From Flavobacteriaceae bacterium (GTDB lineage: Bacteria; Bacteroidota; Bacteroidia; Flavobacteriales; Flavobacteriaceae), in assembly GCA_030613745.1 (NCBI GenBank), contig JAUWLK010000164.1, positions 1 to 6,239 on the forward strand: a DNA stretch of 6,239 bases, in the 5' to 3' direction. Each line of letters opens with the position of its first letter. The stretch's first letter is position 1. Under the pieces are notes generated by a model. That model made no database searches and was not told the DNA's origin. It worked only from the letters and a program-made list of their open reading frames with translations. Positions 1-5,884 of this stretch are shown one piece after another. Both the position numbers and the translations under genes were made by a program.

Positions 1-22
1 CCCTGAACCCAATAATAGGAAT

Positions 23-98
23 CGACCCAAGGGTCGAGGTATTTAACCTAGATCCCGCTAATCCCGATAGCCATCGGGAGCGGGATTAGTTCGACTAA
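23..98 (+). ncRNA. Candidate structured RNA / GC-rich hairpin cluster
   Basis: Four inverted repeats lie almost end to end. (1) CGACCC at 23-28 pairs with GGGTCG at 31-36. (2) AGGT at 37-40 pairs with ACCT at 46-49. (3) ATCCCGCT at 52-59 pairs with AGCGGGAT at 79-86; it continues inward, after a 3-base bulge (60-62), as CCCGAT 63-68 with ATCGGG 73-78 around the loop AGCC. (4) TTAGT 86-90 pairs with ACTAA 94-98 around TCG. CTAATCCCG 58-66 can alternatively pair with CGGGATTAG 81-89, so two folds compete. The first 100 bases are 50% GC, against about 20% in the next 100. No start codon or plausible reading frame is seen. This resembles the GC-rich palindromic intergenic elements of flavobacteria, and the Rfam Flavo-1 motif is one candidate identity, but I cannot align it. 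The strand is uncertain because palindromes read both ways. It could instead be a REP-like DNA repeat or the terminator region of a gene off the left edge. Confidence 0.42.
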
Positions 99-160
99 CT
101 AAAAAATTGAAATATTTTTTTTAGAGTCTCACGAATAAAAACAGTTATAGTTGTAGTAAG

Positions 161-192
161 AACTGATTCTAAAAAAAACTGATTCTAATCTT
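161..192. repeat. Short tandem duplication, 16-bp unit
   Basis: AACTGATTCTAA occurs at 161-172 and again at 177-188, exactly 16 bases apart. The region therefore reads as two adjacent 16-base units, the first ending AAAA and the second ending TCTT. It lies in the A/T-rich spacer upstream of lipA. No function is evident; replication slippage is the simplest origin. A regulator binding as a dimer to direct repeats is possible but unsupported. Confidence 0.6.
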
Positions 193-251
193 TTTAAAAA
201 ATATTGAATATAGTTTTTTTAAACAAGTCAAAATTTCATTAAATTTCTTTG

Positions 252-259
252 TAAATTTG
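252..259 (+). promoter_or_regulatory. Putative lipA promoter, Bacteroidota -7 box
   Basis: TAAATTTG fits the Bacteroidota sigma-ABfr -7 consensus TAnnTTTG exactly. It sits 23 bases before the lipA ATG, which would give a leader of roughly 15-20 bases. I do not see a convincing TTG/TTTG -33 element at the expected distance (the stretch around 225-235 is A/T-rich without TTG). In such A/T-rich DNA the 8-mer could arise by chance, so the call is tentative. Confidence 0.4.
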
Positions 260-282
260 CAAACTTTAATTCACGATTAAAT

Positions 283-1152
283 ATGTCAAATAATTCTGTT
301 ATTATACCTCGTACTAAAAAACCTGAATGGCTTAGGGTAAAACTACCTGTTGGAAAAAAGTATACTGAATTAAGAGGTATTGTTGAAAAGTACAAACTCA
401 ATACCATCTGTACTAGTGGAAGTTGTCCTAATATGGGTGAATGTTGGGGAGAAGGTACTGCAACATTTATGATTTTAGGAAATATCTGTACCCGCTCTTG
501 CGGATTTTGTGGAGTAAAAACCGGTAAACCAGAAAGTGTTGAATGGGATGAGCCTGAAAAAATTGCTCGCTCAATTAATTTAATGAATATTAAACATGCC
601 GTAATTACATCAGTTGATAGGGATGATTTAAAAGATGGAGGTTCTATAATTTGGGCTGAAACAATTGAAGCTATTCGTCGTGCAAACCCAAATACAACAT
701 TAGAAACATTAATACCTGATTTTAGAGGAATAAAAAGAAATATTGATAGAGTAATAGAAGTCACTCCTGAAATAATTTCGCACAATATAGAAACTGTAAG
801 GCGACTTACTCGTGAAGTTAGAATACAAGCTAAATATGATCGAAGTCTAGAGGTTTTAAAATACATCAAAGAAAGTGGACAACGTAGAACTAAATCTGGA
901 ATTATGCTTGGTTTAGGAGAAACAGAAAATGAAGTAATCGAATCCTTGCAAGATTTGAAAAATGCTGATGTTGATATTGTGACTATTGGTCAATATTTGC
1001 AACCAAGTAAAAAACATTTGCCAGTTCATGATTTTATTAAACCTGAGCAATTTAACAAATACAAAAAAATAGGACTTGAATTAGGATTTAAATATGTTGA
1101 AAGTGGTGCTTTGGTTAGATCATCTTATCGTGCACATAAACATTTAGTGTAA
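283..1152 (+). CDS. lipA: Lipoyl synthase LipA
   Basis: Radical S-adenosylmethionine enzyme that inserts two sulfurs into C6 and C8 of protein-bound octanoyl groups, completing the lipoyl cofactor of 2-oxoacid dehydrogenases and the glycine cleavage H protein in the cytoplasm. The 289-residue protein carries both signature iron-sulfur sites. The auxiliary 4Fe-4S cluster ligands are C43, C48 and C54 (CTSGSCPNMGEC), completed by a serine of the C-terminal RSSY motif (279-282). The radical-SAM cluster is CxxxCxxC at C69, C73 and C76. The TIM-barrel core runs to about residue 265. Length and domain ends match full-length LipA, so the gene looks intact. The ATG at 283 is used because the N-terminus (KKPEWLRVKLP) begins as in relatives, and no upstream in-frame start is seen. 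There is no Shine-Dalgarno sequence. It is convergent with punA and does not belong to the minus-strand cluster. Its own promoter (252-259) and terminator (1288-1315) suggest monocistronic transcription. Confidence 0.97.
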   Translation: MSNNSVIIPRTKKPEWLRVKLPVGKKYTELRGIVEKYKLNTICTSGSCPNMGECWGEGTATFMILGNICTRSCGFCGVKTGKPESVEWDEPEKIARSINLMNIKHAVITSVDRDDLKDGGSIIWAETIEAIRRANPNTTLETLIPDFRGIKRNIDRVIEVTPEIISHNIETVRRLTREVRIQAKYDRSLEVLKYIKESGQRRTKSGIMLGLGETENEVIESLQDLKNADVDIVTIGQYLQPSKKHLPVHDFIKPEQFNKYKKIGLELGFKYVESGALVRSSYRAHKHLV

Positions 1153-1287
1153 TTATATTATCATACATCTTAACAAATAATTAACATCAATAACCAGATT
1201 TTGGCACATGTTTTGCTCATATTAATAGTGAAGCAAAATTCCCCACTAATTTTGTTTTCATTATGATTAATTTTGAGTTAGTAAGCT
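1153..1287. other. Convergent intergenic spacer, no gene seen
   Basis: A/T-rich 3' region between lipA and the terminator. The only structure noticed is a weak 7-bp inverted repeat, TTTTGCT at 1211-1217 with AGCAAAA at 1232-1238, with a 14-base loop. It is not followed by a useful T tract and is probably not meaningful. No open frame of interest is seen on either strand. Confidence 0.5.
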
Positions 1288-1315
1288 AAGCACCTCTACT
1301 TTAGAGGTGCTTTTT
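1288..1315 (+). terminator. Intrinsic terminator of lipA
   Basis: A perfect 11-bp stem, AAGCACCTCTA at 1288-1298 with TAGAGGTGCTT at 1302-1312, closes on a 3-base loop (CTT) and runs directly into a T tract ending at 1315. It lies 135 bases after the lipA stop and 4 bases past the end of punA on the opposite strand. The T tract favours the plus strand. Read on the minus strand, the hairpin is followed by TAGCTTAC, so it would be at best a weak or factor-assisted end for punA. Being placed between convergent genes it may serve both. Confidence 0.85.
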
Positions 1316-1318
1316 AGT

Positions 1319-2137
1319 TTATAACTTAAAATTTAAAATAAATTCTTCTACCAACTTACTAATATTTTTCTCAGAAGATTTTGCTGCTTGTTGTACAGCT
1401 TCATGAGAAACCTCTTCAATATGACCTTCAATACCTAAATCTGTAATCACTGACAAACCAAAGCATTCAATACCCATATGTTTAGCAACTATAACTTCAG
1501 GAACAGTGCTCATACCTACTGCATCGGCTCCTATTATTTTTACCATTTTATATTCTGCGGGTGTTTCAAAAGTAGGACCTTGTAAAGCTAAATAAACTCC
1601 CTTTTGAATCTTAATATTATTTTTTTTAGCTATACCTTCCATTAAAGCAATCATTTTCAAATTATAAGGTTCATGCATATCTAAAAAACGAGGACCGAAT
1701 CTATCATCATTTTCTCCTCGCAATGGGTGTTTTGGCATCATATTAATATGATCTGTTATTATCATAATATCACCAACATTAAAGTCTGGATTAACTCCAC
1801 CTGATGCATTTGAAACAATTAAATTTTCTATCCCTAAAAATTTCATCACTCTAATTGGAAATGTAACTTCTTCCATTTCCCAACCTTCATAATAATGAAA
1901 TCTTCCTTGCATTGCTATTACATTTTTACCACCTAAACTACCATAAATCAAAGTACCTGAATGACCTGTTACGGTTGAAACAGGAAAATTTGGAATATCT
2001 TGATAAGGTATTTTAATCTTAATATCAATTATATTTACCAAACTTCCTAATCCTGTGCCTAGCACGATACCAAAATCCGGATTGTCTAAGCCTTTATCTT
2101 TTAAATATTTAACTGTTTCTTGTATTCTGTTGTACAT
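1319..2137 (-). CDS. punA: Purine nucleoside phosphorylase I (trimeric type)
   Basis: Cytoplasmic salvage enzyme that phosphorolyses purine (deoxy)ribonucleosides to free base and (deoxy)ribose 1-phosphate. The 272 residues cover the whole PNP/MTAP-type fold. Visible motifs are the phosphate loop GTGLG (27-31, with Thr where Ser is usual), TGHSG (57-61), the phosphate/ribose site QGRFHYYEG (77-85), NASGG (110-114), the loop DHINMMPKHPLRG (129-141), GPTFET (187-192) and GMSTVPEV (208-215). E191 matches the catalytic base-binding Glu (human E201), M209 and S210 match human M219 and S220, and H245 matches human H257. The residue aligned with human N243, which helps select 6-oxopurines, is D233 (SVITDLG), so the base preference may be broader than inosine/guanosine. 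The ATG at 2137 lies inside the end of lpxK (29-base overlap in another frame), implying translational coupling. No separate promoter is visible. Confidence 0.94.
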   Translation of the reverse strand: MYNRIQETVKYLKDKGLDNPDFGIVLGTGLGSLVNIIDIKIKIPYQDIPNFPVSTVTGHSGTLIYGSLGGKNVIAMQGRFHYYEGWEMEEVTFPIRVMKFLGIENLIVSNASGGVNPDFNVGDIMIITDHINMMPKHPLRGENDDRFGPRFLDMHEPYNLKMIALMEGIAKKNNIKIQKGVYLALQGPTFETPAEYKMVKIIGADAVGMSTVPEVIVAKHMGIECFGLSVITDLGIEGHIEEVSHEAVQQAAKSSEKNISKLVEEFILNFKL

Positions 2138-3152
2138 AATTAAAAATTAGTTTATTAAAGTCATTTTCATTATCAATAAATTTAGTTTTTATAGGCAAGT
2201 AATATAACTGGTTTTTATCATTTGAAAAAGTACGCACATAATCTTTTTCGGTTGTAAGAATTATTTTTTTATTTGCTTGAATATTTTTAAAATTTTGAAT
2301 AATTTTTTCTTTATCTGAATTGGTAAAATTATGATGATCTGCAAATTTTAAATGTTTAAATTCAATATTTTTACTTTTTAAAAACTCCTCTAAAGGTTTA
2401 CAGTTTGCAATTCCGGTTACTAATAAAACTTTGTATTTATTTAATTTTGAAATGCTTATTTCATCATTTTTACCAATAATGTTTTCGTTATATACTATGG
2501 TGCTAAAAAAAATAGTCTGATTTAATTCAGGTTTTAATTTTTTTGAAATTTTAAATTGTTCACTTTCTGATAAATTCTCAGGGCATTTAGTAACTACTAT
2601 TATTTGGGCTCTTTTAGCTCCTTCCTGTTTTTCACGTAAATAACCAGTTGGTAACATGGTATCATCTACATATAAATTTCCATAAGCAGTTAATAGTATT
2701 GTTAAACCAGCTTGTACTTTTCTGTGCTGAAAAGCATCATCTAATAAAATAACATTTGGAGGTGATTTTAAATTTTTTAGCTGTTTTATACCATTTACTC
2801 TTTTAGCATCAACCGCTACTATAATATCTTTAAATTTTCTATAAAACTGCAAAGGTTCATCACCTATTTGCTCTGAAGTTGAATTTCTATCAGCCAATTG
2901 AAAGCCTTCTGACTTTCTTTTATATCCCCTACTTAAAACCGAAACTTTATAATCGCTTTGCAACAAACGAATCAAATATTCAATTTGAGGAGATTTACCA
3001 GTACCACCTACATTTAGGTTTCCAACAACTATAGTTGGAATATCAAATTTTACTGAAGTAAATATGCCTTTTTCATAGGCTTTATTGCGGAATCTTATTA
3101 ATTCTCCATAAAGTAATGAGAAAGGATATAATATTTTACGAAGTTTATTCAC
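2109..3152 (-). CDS. lpxK: Tetraacyldisaccharide 4'-kinase LpxK
   Basis: Inner-membrane-associated kinase that phosphorylates the 4' position of the tetraacyl disaccharide 1-phosphate to make lipid IVA in the lipid A pathway. In the 347-residue protein I see an amphipathic N-terminal segment (about 4-20), a P-loop GNLNVGGTGKSP (44-55), SRGYKR (74-79), GDEP (97-100), the acidic Walker-B-like DDAFQHR (138-144, Ala where many proteobacterial enzymes have Gly), DHHNFT (272-277) and TTEKD (300-304). This set and length are typical of complete LpxK. The start is GTG (3150-3152). A TAA occupies the codon immediately before it, so no longer protein is possible in this frame, and no in-frame Met occurs until the middle of the protein. 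The N-terminus LRKILYPFSLLYG agrees with relatives. Its 3' end overlaps punA by 29 bases. It lies 99 bases downstream of ribBA, so it may have its own promoter. Confidence 0.95.
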   Translation of the reverse strand: MNKLRKILYPFSLLYGELIRFRNKAYEKGIFTSVKFDIPTIVVGNLNVGGTGKSPQIEYLIRLLQSDYKVSVLSRGYKRKSEGFQLADRNSTSEQIGDEPLQFYRKFKDIIVAVDAKRVNGIKQLKNLKSPPNVILLDDAFQHRKVQAGLTILLTAYGNLYVDDTMLPTGYLREKQEGAKRAQIIVVTKCPENLSESEQFKISKKLKPELNQTIFFSTIVYNENIIGKNDEISISKLNKYKVLLVTGIANCKPLEEFLKSKNIEFKHLKFADHHNFTNSDKEKIIQNFKNIQANKKIILTTEKDYVRTFSNDKNQLYYLPIKTKFIDNENDFNKLIFNYVQQNTRNS

Positions 3153-3251
3153 TTATACGAAGATACAAAAAGAAATTTTTAATTTGAAAATAAGTGCTAT
3201 TTAAAGAAGCTTTTTATTATTCTAACCTAACTAAAAAACTGTTTATTTTTA
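3153..3251. other. ribBA-lpxK intergenic gap
   Basis: A 99-base, very A/T-rich gap between two minus-strand genes. I find no strong hairpin with a T tract, so there is no convincing terminator for ribBA. The only candidate signal is the weak -7 box next to lpxK. Whether the five minus-strand genes form one or two transcripts therefore cannot be settled from the sequence. Confidence 0.5.
3158..3165 (-). promoter_or_regulatory. Possible lpxK promoter -7 box
   Basis: On the minus strand this reads TATCTTCG, one mismatch from TAnnTTTG. It ends only 5 bases before the GTG of lpxK, so transcription starting about 5-7 bases downstream would give an almost leaderless message. No clear -33 TTG was found in the A/T-rich DNA upstream. 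The call is speculative; read-through from ribBA is an equally good explanation for lpxK expression. Confidence 0.22.
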
Positions 3252-4397
3252 TCAATAAGAAACATAATCAACAATTTCTAAACCATATCCAATCATACCA
3301 ACTCTTTTAGCAACATATTCACCGTTAGATATTAATCGGATTTTACTGATTTTTAAATCATGTAAAATTTGCGCTCCAATTCCAAAATCTTTCTCATCCA
3401 TTTTAACTACTGGGTCAGGTTTTTTATTTTCATTTTGAGCAATTTTTAATTGAGAAAGTCTATTTATTAAATCAAATGTGTGGTAATCTTGATTGATAAA
3501 TACAACTACTCCTTTACCCTCCTTATTAATTATATCAAACATTTTAGCCAGTTTATCATCAGGATTCGAAGTCAAAGTGCCTATGATATCATTATTTACT
3601 AAAGTTGAATTTACTCTAACTAAAACTTCCTCTCCCACTTCCCAATCACCTTTAGACAATGCTATATGCACTTGATTATTAGTTGTTTGCTTATAGGCAC
3701 GCAAACAATATTTTCCAAAACGAGTTTCAATTGTAAAATCTTCAATTTTATCAATTAATGAATCATGACGCATTCTATAAGCAACTAAATCTTCTATTGA
3801 AATAATTTTAAGATCGAATTTTTTAGCAACTTCCGTTAATTGTGGTAAACGAGCCATTGTACCGTCTTCATTTAATATTTCAACCAATAACCCTGCTGGT
3901 TTTAATCCTGCTAAACGAGCCAAGTCAATTGCAGCTTCTGTATGACCTGTTCTTCTTAAAACGCCTCCTTCTTTTGCTCTTAATGGAAATATATGACCTG
4001 GTCTCCCTAAATCACCTGCTACTGTTTTATCTTGTATTAAAGCTTTTACAGTTTTAGCGCGATCATGTGCCGAAATTCCTGTAGTACAACCGTCGCCAAT
4101 CAAATCTATTGAAACTGTAAATTGCGTATTATGCAAAACTGTATTTTTACCAACCATCAAATTTAAGTCTAATTCATCACATCTTTTTTCGGTTAAAGGA
4201 GCACATATCAAACCTCTACCATTTGTGGCCATAAAATTTATCATTTTGGGTGTTACCATTTCAGCTGCAGCCACAAAATCACCTTCATTCTCTCTATCTT
4301 CATCATCAACAACAATGATCAATTTTCCATTTTTAATATCATCAATCGCATCCTCAATATTGTCCAATTGAATAGTTGTATTATTTGTAGATTCCAT
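3252..4397 (-). CDS. ribBA: 3,4-dihydroxy-2-butanone-4-phosphate synthase with degenerate GTP cyclohydrolase II domain
   Basis: The N-terminal RibB domain (about 10-208) converts ribulose 5-phosphate to 3,4-dihydroxy-2-butanone 4-phosphate for riboflavin synthesis. It looks fully active: DDEDRENEGD (31-40), GRGLICAPL (60-68), TTGISAHDRAKTV (105-117), RPGHIFPL (132-139), RTGHTEA (149-155) and NEDGTMAR (176-183). The C-terminal domain (about 222-381) is recognisably RibA-like (FGIGAQIL 338-345, GYGLE 370-374) but has lost the catalytic core. The first zinc Cys (HSEC in active enzymes) is replaced in NSTL (263-266), the CDC pair by SNP (277-279), and the EGRGIGL segment by an unrelated stretch (about 304-310). 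GTP cyclohydrolase II activity is therefore unlikely, and a separate ribA should exist elsewhere in the genome. The frame is intact and I recall the same pattern in flavobacterial relatives, so this is a conserved form and not a recent decay. The ATG follows the permease stop after one base, indicating translational coupling. Confidence 0.94.
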   Translation of the reverse strand: MESTNNTTIQLDNIEDAIDDIKNGKLIIVVDDEDRENEGDFVAAAEMVTPKMINFMATNGRGLICAPLTEKRCDELDLNLMVGKNTVLHNTQFTVSIDLIGDGCTTGISAHDRAKTVKALIQDKTVAGDLGRPGHIFPLRAKEGGVLRRTGHTEAAIDLARLAGLKPAGLLVEILNEDGTMARLPQLTEVAKKFDLKIISIEDLVAYRMRHDSLIDKIEDFTIETRFGKYCLRAYKQTTNNQVHIALSKGDWEVGEEVLVRVNSTLVNNDIIGTLTSNPDDKLAKMFDIINKEGKGVVVFINQDYHTFDLINRLSQLKIAQNENKKPDPVVKMDEKDFGIGAQILHDLKISKIRLISNGEYVAKRVGMIGYGLEIVDYVSY

Positions 4398-4398
4398 T

Positions 4399-5844
4399 TT
4401 AAGAGGATTTATTATTTTCTAATTTAAATAATTTATTAATAAAATTTGAAATTGGTTGTAAAAATGCATCAATATTAAATATTCCTTTATCTTTTGTTGC
4501 TCGAATCATTAACAAAACACCAAAAGGTAATAAAACAAAAGTAGCTAACCATCCTCCGACAAAAGGAGAAACTGAATTAGATTCTGCCATATTTTTGCCA
4601 AAAATTGAAATGAAAAAATAAATTACAAAAATAACTATTGCCATAATCATAGGTAAACCAAATCCTCCTTTGCGTATTATTGAACCCAAAGGTGTACCAA
4701 TAAAAAACAAAACCAAACATGCCAATGAAAAAGCTATACGCTTATGAAATTCTGTATCATAAGCATTAATAAGTTTTTGCTTATTTTTTAAAGTTTCTGT
4801 AAAACTTTTGATATTATCTAAATTTCCTTGCACCAAATTATATGCATTATTAACTATTAATTTCTGATTCTTTTCATCAAAATTTTCTAAAATATTGGGA
4901 TTCAATTCAGAATTAGGTAATGTATCTTTAACTAATCCGCCTGCCTTAAGAGTTCTATAAATACGTAATGCTCTATTATCTATAAAATTATTATATGGAG
5001 TTTCCAACGAATCTGCGTAATAACTAAGTTGGTTTAGACTAAGCATTTCTCTTCCAGTTTTGTACTTTACATCATCAGGGTCAAAATTTCCAATATTTGA
5101 TATATCTATATTAATCTTATATTCATCAAATTTGGCTTTCAAAGCTGGAACCCTTTCTCGTTCTTTTGACGTTCTTCTTTTCCCCATTATTTCCTGATTA
5201 AAAAATCCATCTTTTAAAACTAGTGTTAAATACCTACTTCCTTCTTCAGAAATTATTTCTCCTTTTTCTGCAGTTATGGTTTTATTAATTATATTATTTG
5301 ATTTAATCTCATAGATCAATACATTTTTTAGCAGATTATTATCTTCACCATATTTTTCATCAAAAAGTATACTGTAACCAGGAATTTCACTATTAAAAGT
5401 ACCGGCAACTAAAGCCAACCCTGGTTCTTTCATTTTCATATTATATATCAAGTTTTTTGATTTTAATGAAGCATAGGGAAAAATATAGTTTAAAAATAAA
5501 AAATTCATTCCACTTAAAACAAACATCAAAATAATTAAGGGTCTTATAAAACGTTGCAAAGAAATTCCAGCAGATTTTATAGCGGCAAATTCATAGTTTT
5601 CTGCCAAATTACCTAAAGACATTATTGAAGATAATAAGATAGCAATTGGCAAAGCCGTTGGTATCATCATTAAAGCGATATAACCTAAAAACTTTGATAT
5701 TATCACAATACTTATTCCTTTTCCTGCTATTTTGTCAAACTGCAACCATAAAGCTTGCATAATCAAAACAAAGAGTATTATAAAAAATGTAGCTAAAAAA
5801 GGAATTAGAAAACTCTTAAGTACATATTTATTTAAGATTTTCAT
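4399..5844 (-). CDS. LptF/LptG-family lipopolysaccharide export permease (YjgP/YjgQ)
   Basis: Inner-membrane subunit of the Lpt ABC exporter, which with LptB2 extracts lipopolysaccharide and hands it to the LptC/LptA bridge. The 481-residue protein has the family layout: three N-terminal membrane segments (about 12-34, 52-78 and 99-122), a large periplasmic jelly-roll domain (about 126-300), a further soluble stretch (about 300-368), and three C-terminal membrane segments (about 371-390, 396-416 and 427-447). The cytoplasmic loop after the second helix, ENYEFAAIKSAGIS (82-95), is the conserved coupling element that meets LptB, and TPLGS (384-388) is another family motif. It is much longer than the roughly 360-residue E. 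coli proteins; the extra stretch before the fourth helix appears usual for Bacteroidota. The sequence does not tell LptF from LptG. It lies 40 bases after lolA and one base before ribBA. The second permease and lptB are not in the window. Confidence 0.9.
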   Translation of the reverse strand: MKILNKYVLKSFLIPFLATFFIILFVLIMQALWLQFDKIAGKGISIVIISKFLGYIALMMIPTALPIAILLSSIMSLGNLAENYEFAAIKSAGISLQRFIRPLIILMFVLSGMNFLFLNYIFPYASLKSKNLIYNMKMKEPGLALVAGTFNSEIPGYSILFDEKYGEDNNLLKNVLIYEIKSNNIINKTITAEKGEIISEEGSRYLTLVLKDGFFNQEIMGKRRTSKERERVPALKAKFDEYKINIDISNIGNFDPDDVKYKTGREMLSLNQLSYYADSLETPYNNFIDNRALRIYRTLKAGGLVKDTLPNSELNPNILENFDEKNQKLIVNNAYNLVQGNLDNIKSFTETLKNKQKLINAYDTEFHKRIAFSLACLVLFFIGTPLGSIIRKGGFGLPMIMAIVIFVIYFFISIFGKNMAESNSVSPFVGGWLATFVLLPFGVLLMIRATKDKGIFNIDAFLQPISNFINKLFKLENNKSS

Positions 5845-5884
5845 TTAAAAGTATTTATTAAATAATAATTTAGAATATACATTA

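Noticed and set aside
1..100. tRNA or CRISPR repeat in the GC-rich left edge
   Set aside because: The hairpins do not form a cloverleaf with conserved D- and T-loop bases, and there are no regularly spaced identical repeats.
99..124. A/T hairpin CTAAAAAA / TTTTTTAG with a T tract, as a terminator
   Set aside because: The stem is purely A/T apart from one pair and lies well after the GC-rich hairpin, so it does not form a standard intrinsic terminator. Such pairings are expected by chance here.
228..869. 213-codon minus-strand open frame opposite lipA
   Set aside because: It lies largely antisense to the well-supported lipA, resembles no family I know, and its leucine/serine/isoleucine-rich translation is what the reverse strand of an A/T-rich gene gives.
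1211..1238. Inverted repeat TTTTGCT / AGCAAAA as a second lipA terminator
   Set aside because: It has a weak 7-bp A/T-rich stem, a 14-base loop and no following T tract; the strong hairpin at 1288-1312 is a far better candidate.
3493..3675. 60-codon plus-strand frame inside ribBA
   Set aside because: It lies entirely antisense to ribBA, with a low-complexity translation and no promoter or family resemblance.
3842..4057. 71-codon plus-strand frame with a hydrophobic, leucine-rich translation
   Set aside because: It is antisense to conserved RibB motifs. The apparent membrane-like composition comes from the complement of lysine/glutamate-rich codons.
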